Shown: in pieces, positions 57,324-64,000 of the stretch
Layout: each line of letters starts with the position of its first letter
How positions within the stretch are numbered: position 1 is the stretch's first letter
Assembly (NCBI GenBank): GCA_019634625.1
Contig: JAHCBA010000037.1
Coordinates: 1-64,000 of the forward strand
Length of the DNA: 64,000 nt
Direction: 5' to 3'
Origin: Verrucomicrobiia bacterium
GTDB lineage: Bacteria; Verrucomicrobiota; Verrucomicrobiia; Limisphaerales; CAIMTB01
Notes under the pieces: generated by a model
Told to the model about the DNA's origin: nothing
What the model saw: only the letters and a program-made list of their open reading frames with translations
Database searches by the model: none
Translations under genes and position numbers: made by a program

Positions 57324-59735
57324 CTACCGCCTCGGCCAGTCCAGGTGCCGGTGCAGAAACTCATAGGTCCCCACGCCGTGGATTCGGTGGGGTCCCACGA
57401 ACCATTCGATCTCGCAGTGGCCCGGCGGCAGCCCCAGCCGCGCCGCGTACAGGTGCCGCACCTTCGCAAACTCGTACGCCACCGTCTCGTCCGGAGCCAC
57501 GCCGTCGAAGTGACCCCGTTCGACCATGAACGGACGCGGGGCGATCAGCGCCGCCATCTCCGCGTAATTGAACGTGCTCCCAAGGTCGAACTCGAAGATC
57601 TCGTACTCGCCCGTCCACACGTAGCTGTACGGACTCCGTGTGGATGCGTTCTTCCACACCCACTCGTTGAAATCGGCTGAGCAGATCGAAAGACAGTAAT
57701 TGCCCACCAGGGGCGGAATCCGCATCGCCGACTTCCCCCCGTAGCTCAGCCCGTAAAATGCGATCCGTTCCGGATCGACATAGGGCTGCGTCTTCAGCCA
57801 CTCGGTGATCTGCTGATGCTGGGGCACCATGATGGAAAACAGCGTCTTCCCCAGCGGATACGCCTTTCGCTGCAACGTCCGGAACCGGTCACCGAAGATG
57901 TACAGATTCTGCGGGGCGAAAGTGATGAAGCCCCGTTCCGCCAACCGGGCCGAGAAGGCCGCGTAGTACTCGAACCCAGCCTCCCCGATGGTGTCCTGCG
58001 GCCGGCCCTCCAACCCGTGCTGACAAACCACCACCGGCCGTCGCTCCCCCGCCCGAAGATCGTTCGGCAACAGCAACAGTCCATACGCGATCACGTCCGG
58101 AAATACGTCCAGCACCACCTCGTATCCCGTCCACGCCTCCTTCTCGTACACTTTCCGCGTCCGTGCCCGGAACGGTTCCAGCCGCCGGTCGAACCTCCCG
58201 ATCACCTCGGTCGCGAAATACTCCCGGTACCCGCCCACGGTTCGCCGGAACCCCTCCATCGAGGTCGTGTCCAGTCCCTTCATGAACTCCGCCCGCACAT
58301 ACGGACTCTCCACCAGCAACCGTTGCGTGTGCCCCTCGATCTGCCGCATCTGTCGCACCTGCCGCATCGCCGCATCCGGCAGGGGAGCGATCACCCTCGG
58401 CGCCGCATGGGGCGCTTCCCAGTCCATCCCTGGCACCAGGTCCAGCAGATACGAACGCAACGCCCCCTCCGTGACCCCGGCGGCGTCCGGATCGCCCACG
58501 TCCACCATGCGGACGGAAGCCTCCGAACCCTCGCTCCCGGACAGTCGTTGCGCCCGTCGCACCTCGCGAATCACTTCCTCCAGGCCCGGCGTCGTCACCT
58601 CCGCCGGTGCCCCGCCACCCTGCCCGGAATACTGCGCCTCGGGGGCTCGGGCCGGATCCACCCACAAACGGCGCGGATGGATCAGGACGGCCAGTTCCGC
58701 GTCCCCGAAGCGCTCCAGTAATCCGAACACGCTGCGGTCAATCGGCTGCCGCCACACCTCGCGCCGGTCGCCGAAATAGCCGCTCACCAGCGCCGCATGG
58801 ATCCGGGTGTCGACCGCTGCCGCGTACAGGGCCAGCATCCCCCCATCGCCCCAGCCCACCACCCCAACCCGGCCGTTGCCCTCCGTCTCCCTCGCCATCC
58901 AATCCACCGCCGCGAGGATCTTCTGCACCTCGTACCCGATCAGGTGCCGGCCCAGTTCGAAGGCCGGTCGATGCAGAAACTCCCGAGCCGTCATCCGTGC
59001 GCGTCCGGCGTGCGGCCCCATGCCTCGATCGACCACAGTCGGTACCAGCACCCGGCAACCGTGCTCCGCCAGGCGCCGCGCCGTCTGCCGTTCCACCCGG
59101 ACTCCCGGCACAATACCCGCCAACTCCTCCGGCGTCTGGGTGGCATCCGGCACCACCACCACCTGCGCCCTTGCCACACCTCCCAGCGGTGCCAGCAGCA
59201 ATCCCTCGCCATCAACCCCGTCCACCGACGGCCAGCGCACCGTCCATACGGCGTACCCCGGGCCCTCCGCCACCCGCGCAGGTCGTGTCAGCGTCGCCAC
59301 CCATTCCGGCGCCTCGAACGGCACCCTCGGATCGCGGACCCCAATCAACCGCGCCAAACGCGCCCGGTTGGTGGTGACCGCTTCGGCGAAGGCCTCGGAG
59401 GAACCCGGACCCCGAGGCCAATGCCGCCCCCGCAACGCCTCCGACGCAGAGAGTTCCTCCAGGAGGAATCGGTCCACACCCTCGACCAGGTGTGAGGCGA
59501 TGTCCCCCTCCTGCGTCAGTTCCATCGTGCCAGGCAGCACCGCCTGTCGCTCCCAAACAACCCCATGGGCCGCAATCCTTCCTTCCAGAAGGCCCCAAAC
59601 CGCCAACCCCATGATCGTCCACCGTCGCCACCATGGTCCCGCAAGCGCGAGCCGGCAGCCACAGGTTCCGACAGCCGTGCAATTCGCGACGCCCCCCCTC
59701 CAACGGCGATTCTCTGCCTCTGCCTTCATGCCCAT
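57324..59735 (-). CDS. Large exported alpha/beta-hydrolase (two tandem hydrolase-like domains)
   Basis: An 803-residue protein; Met 42 (59612) is an alternative start just before a signal-like hydrophobic segment (MGLAVWGLLEGRIAAHG). The C-terminal domain has the nucleophile elbow GLSYGGKS and a late His (PHRIHG), as in dienelactone-hydrolase/acetyl-xylan-esterase families. The N-terminal domain has an elbow-like GWGDGG, in which Asp takes the place of Ser, so it is either a degenerate copy or uses Asp. Convergent with hpnG (17-base gap). Substrate unknown; likely an ester of a plant or algal polymer. Confidence 0.78.
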   Translation of the reverse strand: MGMKAEAENRRWRGGVANCTAVGTCGCRLALAGPWWRRWTIMGLAVWGLLEGRIAAHGVVWERQAVLPGTMELTQEGDIASHLVEGVDRFLLEELSASEALRGRHWPRGPGSSEAFAEAVTTNRARLARLIGVRDPRVPFEAPEWVATLTRPARVAEGPGYAVWTVRWPSVDGVDGEGLLLAPLGGVARAQVVVVPDATQTPEELAGIVPGVRVERQTARRLAEHGCRVLVPTVVDRGMGPHAGRARMTAREFLHRPAFELGRHLIGYEVQKILAAVDWMARETEGNGRVGVVGWGDGGMLALYAAAVDTRIHAALVSGYFGDRREVWRQPIDRSVFGLLERFGDAELAVLIHPRRLWVDPARAPEAQYSGQGGGAPAEVTTPGLEEVIREVRRAQRLSGSEGSEASVRMVDVGDPDAAGVTEGALRSYLLDLVPGMDWEAPHAAPRVIAPLPDAAMRQVRQMRQIEGHTQRLLVESPYVRAEFMKGLDTTSMEGFRRTVGGYREYFATEVIGRFDRRLEPFRARTRKVYEKEAWTGYEVVLDVFPDVIAYGLLLLPNDLRAGERRPVVVCQHGLEGRPQDTIGEAGFEYYAAFSARLAERGFITFAPQNLYIFGDRFRTLQRKAYPLGKTLFSIMVPQHQQITEWLKTQPYVDPERIAFYGLSYGGKSAMRIPPLVGNYCLSICSADFNEWVWKNASTRSPYSYVWTGEYEIFEFDLGSTFNYAEMAALIAPRPFMVERGHFDGVAPDETVAYEFAKVRHLYAARLGLPPGHCEIEWFVGPHRIHGVGTYEFLHRHLDWPRR

Positions 59736-60069
59736 GCCTCCATCCGGTCAACCGCCTGCCGTCGTTCATTCATGGACTCTCGCTTCATGAGGTGCTGGCG
59801 GTTCCATTCCATGATCTCCCTGTCCGTTCAAGCTCTGTGTCCGTAAACGCCCTGCGAAGCCCTCCCTCCTCCAGCGAACGGTTGTTTTCGGGACCAGCCA
59901 AGACGGAGCGACCTTGGCCCTCACTCAGCCATACAGCTTATAAAGCCAGGCTATATAAACATTACATCTCACTTTCATTAAGCCAGGCCTTTTAAATTGA
60001 CATCCTGCTATCACCAACCACTCTTCCCCAAGGCACGAAGCATCAACCCACACACACTGCCACTCCCAC
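59736..60069. other. Intergenic A/T-rich region before the RAYT gene
   Basis: About 330 bases between divergent genes. AAGCCAGGC occurs at 59943-59951 and 59980-59988, each followed by a TATATAAA or TTTTAAA-type stretch; the segment 59930-60030 is unusually A/T-rich. It probably holds the transposase promoter or its recognition repeats. Confidence 0.45.
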
Positions 60070-61050
60070 ATGAGAACCCCACGCATCACGGCCGACCCCT
60101 CCCTCCCGGCGACGTATCACTGCATGTCCCGCGTCGCCGGCCGCCTTCCCCTCCTCGACGACTCCGCCAAGCTCAAGCTCCTCAACATCCTCCACCACCT
60201 CGCCCGGTTCTGCGACATCGACATCATCACCTTCTGCATGATGTCCAACCACTTCCATCTCCTCATCCGCGTCCCACCCAAACCCCTCGAGGACTCCATC
60301 CCGGACGACGTCATCCTCGCCAAACTCGAGGACTTCTACGGGCCCAAGGCCACCCTCCCCACCCTCGCCCGCGACGCAGTCAACAAGGGCCAACCCATCC
60401 CCGACGACATCCGCCAGGCCGTCCTCTCCCGCATCGCCGACCTCTCCATCTTCCTTCAGGAGTTCAAACAACGTTTCTCCCGCTGGTACAACCGCCGTCA
60501 CGACCGCACCGGCTACCTCTGGGGCGAACGCTTCCGCAGCGTCCTGGTGGAGGACTGTCCCAGCACCCTCCGCGCCATCGCCGCCTACATCGACCTCAAC
60601 CCCGTCCGCGCCGGGCTGGTCAACGATCCCAAGGATTACCGCTTCTGCGGCTACGCCGCCGCCCTCACCGGCGACAAGGTCATCCGCCGCGGAATCATGG
60701 GCTTTCTGGGGACCTCCGACTGGAGCGCGGCGTCAGCAGAATATCGCCTGGCGCTTTATGTAATTGGCGGGACGTCGGGACGGAGCGACAAGCGGGTGCT
60801 GGATCCGGAGGCCATCCGGGCGGAACTGGCGCGGGGCGGCGAACTGCCGCTTGGCCAGATCCTACGGCTACGGATCCGGCACATGACCGACGGGGTGTTC
60901 CTGGGATCGAAGGAGTTTGTGGACCAGATGTGGGAACGGCATCGGGACAAGTTCGGCAAGCGACGCAAGAGCGGCGCGCGGATCATTCGAGGCGCCCCGA
61001 TCCCGGGGCTGACCGTGCTGCGGGATCTCCGCGTCGATGCGGTGGGGTAA
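60070..61050 (+). CDS. RAYT-type Y1/HUH transposase (REP-associated tyrosine transposase)
   Basis: A 326-residue protein from ATG 60070. The HUH pair is in MMSNHFHLLI (H61, H63), with the catalytic Tyr in FSRWYNRRH (Y140) followed by TGYLWGERFRSVLVE and a DLNPVRAGLV block, which together define the IS200-related RAYT group. A ~100-residue C-terminal extension (SGRSDKRVLDPEAIRAELARG...) is typical of the verrucomicrobial form. No terminal IS hairpins were recognised, so it may be a domesticated single-copy gene acting on nearby short repeats. Confidence 0.85.
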   Translation: MRTPRITADPSLPATYHCMSRVAGRLPLLDDSAKLKLLNILHHLARFCDIDIITFCMMSNHFHLLIRVPPKPLEDSIPDDVILAKLEDFYGPKATLPTLARDAVNKGQPIPDDIRQAVLSRIADLSIFLQEFKQRFSRWYNRRHDRTGYLWGERFRSVLVEDCPSTLRAIAAYIDLNPVRAGLVNDPKDYRFCGYAAALTGDKVIRRGIMGFLGTSDWSAASAEYRLALYVIGGTSGRSDKRVLDPEAIRAELARGGELPLGQILRLRIRHMTDGVFLGSKEFVDQMWERHRDKFGKRRKSGARIIRGAPIPGLTVLRDLRVDAVG

Positions 61051-61175
61051 GGCGCGGGCCGGTGACGTGGACTCGGCCGTCCCTCCGACTGACTACCTCC
61101 TTACCGACAACTGAGGGATATGCTTCCCGTCTTCCGCCTTCCGTCTCCGCACCCACCGCCTCATGCTCCGCGTCC

Positions 61176-61550
61176 ATGAAGTGTTGGCGATCTGGCTTCC
61201 TGTCGATCGTACTCCCCGTCCTCCTCGTCCTCACCGTGTCCGCTTGCGCCACCCGGCGTATCGACTGGAACGGACGGGTGGGCACCTACACCTACGATGA
61301 CGCCATCCGCGAGTTCGGACCTCCGGACCGTTCGGCTCAGTTGTCCGATGGCGCCACGGTCGCGGACTGGGTCACCTCGCGCGGGATGCGCACCGCGACA
61401 ACCTACGGGGGCGCCTGGCACCCGTACGGCCCCTACGGATCCATCGGCCCTTCGTATGTGGTCGTGGATCCCGGCACCCCCGACCGGGTGCTGCGCCTCA
61501 TGTTTGATGCCAACGGAAGGCTGGCATCCTGGCAGCGGACCTATAAATAA
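61176..61550 (+). CDS. Small exported lipoprotein
   Basis: A 124-residue protein from ATG 61176. Hydrophobic signal (LSIVLPVLLVLTVSACAT) with the Cys of a VSAC lipobox. The mature part (YTYDDAIREFGPPDRSAQLSDGATVADWV) resembles the small BamE-like 'alpha-beta-beta' lipoproteins that handle GxPD motifs. It sits 6 bases before the FtsB-like gene. Function unknown. Confidence 0.65.
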   Translation: MKCWRSGFLSIVLPVLLVLTVSACATRRIDWNGRVGTYTYDDAIREFGPPDRSAQLSDGATVADWVTSRGMRTATTYGGAWHPYGPYGSIGPSYVVVDPGTPDRVLRLMFDANGRLASWQRTYK

Positions 61551-61556
61551 TTCCCG

Positions 61557-61874
61557 GTGCCTCGGTTCCTTGCGCTCCTGCTCTCGGTCCTCATTCTGGG
61601 CGTTGGCGTCGTCACTTGGATTCCGCTCATTCACCAGAAGGCCGTCCGCAAGCGGGACGTGCTGGAACTCCAGGAACAGATCCACGGCAAGCGGGCCACC
61701 ATCCGGGAAATCGAATCGCGCATCCACGCCGTGCGCCATGATCCGGCCTTTGTCGAACGCCTCGCTCGCGAGAAGTTCGGCCTCGCCCGCCCCGGCGAAA
61801 CGGTCTTCAAGTTTCGCAACGATCCCCCGACCGGGGTACCCCAGGCGACGTCCCCGGACCGCACAACGCCTTAG
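61557..61874 (+). CDS. FtsB/DivIC-like septum formation protein
   Basis: A 105-residue protein from GTG 61557. One N-terminal transmembrane helix (LALLLSVLILGVGVVTWIPLI) is followed by a coiled coil (RDVLELQEQIHGKRATIREIESRIHAV) and the family's DPAFVERLAREKFGLARPGETVFKF end. In the family it bridges FtsL and FtsQ at the division site. The short spacing suggests co-transcription with the lipoprotein gene. Confidence 0.8.
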   Translation: MPRFLALLLSVLILGVGVVTWIPLIHQKAVRKRDVLELQEQIHGKRATIREIESRIHAVRHDPAFVERLAREKFGLARPGETVFKFRNDPPTGVPQATSPDRTTP

Positions 61875-62153
61875 CCGCAGCCATGCAATAAGATCGGGCG
61901 CTCTGGCTGGATCTTTTCGGGCAAGAGCTTCGTCGTTCGTTCTACGTATCCCGGTTCCGATACGCGCCTCGCTCACTCCTCGTCTCGCCCGAAAACCTGC
62001 GGCGCCATCGCTTTCCTCCTTACTGCATGGATACGGCTTGGTTTCTGGACCTTGGCCACGGATCCCGCCCGGTGAAAATGCGAAGAGCGGGCGCCGGCCA
62101 CTGCCGACACCCGCTCCAGGGAAGGATAGTTCGATCGATTCCGATCGGCTCCG
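61875..62153. other. Convergent intergenic region with a hairpin
   Basis: No gene is seen. GAGCGGG (62085-62091) and CCCGCTC (62110-62116) are arms of a G/C-rich hairpin with an 18-base loop, suited to end both convergent genes, but no T run follows. Confidence 0.4.
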
Positions 62154-62813
62154 TCACCGCCCGCCGCTGAGCGCTTCGAAGGCTGCCTGGTCCGACTTGA
62201 ACGCCTTGGCCTTCTCGCCCACCCGCACGATGGTCACCTTGGTCATCTTATCGCCCTGCCGGATGGCATTGACGACATCCTGACCCTCGACCACCAGGCC
62301 AAACACCGCATGCTTCCCGTCCAGGTGTGGCGTCGGAACATGGGTGATGAAGAACTGGCTTCCGTTGGTCGCCGGTCCCGCGTTGGCCATCGACAGGACC
62401 CCCGGCCGGTCGTGCTTAAGCTCAGGGTGGATTTCGTCCCGGAACCGATACCCCGGTCCGCCCCTTCCGGTGCCGGTCGGATCCCCGCCTTGGATCATGA
62501 ACTGGCCGATCACCCGATGAAAGGTCAGCCCGTCGTAGAACGGCTTGCCGTCCTGCGGCTTGGGCGCCGATCCGTCCGTCGAGTAGTTCTTGGTCCCCTC
62601 CGCCAGCCCGACAAAGCTCGCCACCGTCAGTGGGGCCTTCTCGTACTCGAGCCGGATTACGATCCGGCCCTTGGAGGTGTCCATCTGGGCGTACAGCCCG
62701 TCCTTCAGTTCCGCAGCATCAGACATCCCGGCCACGCTAAGAAACGCCGCGGCCCCCAGCAAAGGCAAAAGCCCGCCCGACACACTTCGAAGACTTGAAA
62801 TCGAGGTGAACAT
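62154..62813 (-). CDS. Exported cyclophilin-type peptidyl-prolyl isomerase
   Basis: A 219-residue protein read from ATG 62811-62813; an upstream in-frame ATG at 62867 is less likely because the signal peptide ([22 protein letters not shown]) begins soon after the chosen start. The cyclophilin core is complete: [32 protein letters not shown] (catalytic Arg in FHRV), [21 protein letters not shown] and [13 protein letters not shown]. It should assist folding in the periplasm. It is 75 bases after leuS in the same direction. Confidence 0.9.
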   Translation of the reverse strand: MFTSISSLRSVSGGLLPLLGAAAFLSVAGMSDAAELKDGLYAQMDTSKGRIVIRLEYEKAPLTVASFVGLAEGTKNYSTDGSAPKPQDGKPFYDGLTFHRVIGQFMIQGGDPTGTGRGGPGYRFRDEIHPELKHDRPGVLSMANAGPATNGSQFFITHVPTPHLDGKHAVFGLVVEGQDVVNAIRQGDKMTKVTIVRVGEKAKAFKSDQAAFEALSGGR

Positions 62814-62888
62814 GACCGGCGAACGTTGAGGAATTCCCAGCCGTTGAAAAGCCCGATCTGGACGCACCGAATCGCACTTCCAAACCGT

Positions 62889-64000
62889 TCACCCCACCAC
62901 CAGATTCACCATCTTGCGCGGCACCACGATGACTTTGCGAAGGGTCCTTCCCTCGATGAACGGCCGGACCTTTTCCGCCTCCCTGGCCGCCGCCTCCAAT
63001 TCCTCCCCCGAAGCCGTCGCCGCCACCCGGATTACGTCCCTCAGTTTCCCGTTCACCTGCACCGGAATCTCGATGATGTCCTCCACCAGACGGGCCGCGT
63101 CGTAGGCGGGCCACGGCGCGTACGAAAGGCTCGGAACCTCACCGACCCACTGCCGGTGCACCCGCTCCCAGAGCTCCTCCGACAGATGCGGCGCGAACGG
63201 TGCGAGAAGCTGAAGGAACGGCCGCAGCACCTGGACCGGACGGACCGCCCACCCGGTGGCCTCGTTGACGAAAACCATCATCGCCGAAATGGCAGTGTTG
63301 AACCTCAACCCATCGAGATCCTCGGTGACTTTCCTAATGCACGCATGCAGCGCCCGCCATTGCTCCGGTGTCGGTTCCTCGTCCCTTACCGCGGAATGCA
63401 GCCGCCCGGCCCCATCCATCGCCGCCTCGTCGGTATCGTCTTCGCTCTCCTCGATGAACACGCGCCAGACGCGCCCCAGAAACCGGTACACCCCCTCGAC
63501 GCCCTGGGTGCTCCACGGCTTGGTGTCCTGCAACGGCCCGAGAAACATCTCATACAACCGGAAGGCGTCGGCGCCGTACTCCTTCAGGATGTCGTCCGGG
63601 TTCACGACGTTCCCGAGACTCTTGGACATCTTCTGGCCGTCCTCGCCGAGGATCAGTCCCTGGTTGACCAGCCGATGGAACGGCTCGTGCGTCGAAACGT
63701 GGCCCAGATCGAAGAGAACCTTGTGCCAGAACCGCGCGTAGAGCAGGTGCAGCACCGCGTGTTCCGTCCCGCCCACGTACAGGTCCACCCCGGGTGTCGC
63801 CATTCCGGATCCAGCGCCGTCCGTCCCCATCCAGTACCGCTCCGCCTCGGACCCCACAAAGGCATCCGCACGCCGGGCGTCCAGGTACCGCAGGTAATAC
63901 CAGCAACTCCCCGCCCACTGCGGCATGGTGTTGACTTCGCGTCGTGCCCCGTCCGGCATCGACACCCAGTCCTCCGCCCGGGCCAGCGGTGGGCGGCCAT
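62889..64000 (-). CDS. leuS: Leucyl-tRNA synthetase, C-terminal part (runs off the window)
   Basis: About 370 codons of the 3' part. The class-I signature KMSKS is present in GEDGQKMSKSLGNVVNPDDI, preceded by the typical EHAVLHLLYARFWHKVLFDLG segment, with a WYYLRYLD block before it. The anticodon-binding helical domain (FNTAISAMMVFVNE, LLAPFAPHLSEELWERVH) and the C-terminal domain (IPVQVNGKLRDVIRV, KVIVVPRKMVNLVVG) follow. The HIGH motif and editing domain lie beyond 64000. The enzyme charges tRNA-Leu in the cytoplasm. Confidence 0.95.
   Translation of the reverse strand, partial: GRPPLARAEDWVSMPDGARREVNTMPQWAGSCWYYLRYLDARRADAFVGSEAERYWMGTDGAGSGMATPGVDLYVGGTEHAVLHLLYARFWHKVLFDLGHVSTHEPFHRLVNQGLILGEDGQKMSKSLGNVVNPDDILKEYGADAFRLYEMFLGPLQDTKPWSTQGVEGVYRFLGRVWRVFIEESEDDTDEAAMDGAGRLHSAVRDEEPTPEQWRALHACIRKVTEDLDGLRFNTAISAMMVFVNEATGWAVRPVQVLRPFLQLLAPFAPHLSEELWERVHRQWVGEVPSLSYAPWPAYDAARLVEDIIEIPVQVNGKLRDVIRVAATASGEELEAAAREAEKVRPFIEGRTLRKVIVVPRKMVNLVVG

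Noticed and set aside
59930-61050. RAYT gene as a complete IS200/IS605 insertion sequence
   Set aside because: No TnpB, no terminal hairpins and no cleavage-site pattern could be seen; it looks like a single-copy RAYT.

Overview
The window (about 68% GC) looks like chromosomal DNA of a Verrucomicrobiota bacterium, probably of the Limisphaerales/Pedosphaera kind. This is an inference from gene content: a PSCyt1-DUF1549-DUF1553 protein, a short pseudopilin with a product-like C-terminus, a squalene-hopene cyclase followed by an HpnG-type gene, a RAYT-type transposase and a vanadium haloperoxidase. No rRNA, tRNA or CRISPR array was recognised.

Layout: 1-5316 and 44715-64000 are host DNA. Between them lies a 39.4-kb Mu-like transposable prophage (5317-44714). 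It begins TG, ends CA, is flanked by TCCG, and splits a host outer-membrane beta-barrel gene. Removing 5317-44714 plus one TCCG rejoins the two halves (5076-5316 and 44719-45623) in frame, so both ends can be placed to the base.

Prophage, left to right: a left end with transposase-site-like repeats; a leftward early operon (13484 down to 5534) with a ParB-like protein, a MuA-like DDE transposase, a MuB-like ATPase and a run of small genes that includes a DUF1353 protein, a stand-alone DNA-polymerase-X-like nucleotidyltransferase and an excisionase-like HTH protein. The accessory zone at 13.5-19 kb has rightward membrane-anchored or unknown genes embedded in what looks like an older leftward operon, with a repeated Shine-Dalgarno/ATGA motif between them, two ribbon-helix-helix regulators facing each other, and a lower-GC two-gene cassette (DUF6731-like plus membrane protein) that could be a defence or exclusion module. 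The rightward late region (19.2-44.6 kb) has Mu-type packaging and head genes, including a fused protease-scaffold-capsid gene, followed by a siphovirus tail with a GTA-like distal end. Between the tail fibres and the tape measure are a lipoprotein, a caspase-like peptidase and an FN3-like secreted protein. Two copies of a long promoter-like motif precede the packaging block and the capsid gene.

Host genes: a glycosidase-like gene with a small membrane protein and a Na/phosphate cotransporter; a haloperoxidase; a HAD phosphatase; an exported protein made of five discoidin-like repeats; a pseudopilin and PSCyt/DUF1549/DUF1553 pair; shc and hpnG (hopanoid synthesis); a large alpha/beta-hydrolase; a RAYT transposase; a lipoprotein; an FtsB/DivIC-like protein; a cyclophilin-type PPIase; and the 3' part of leuS.
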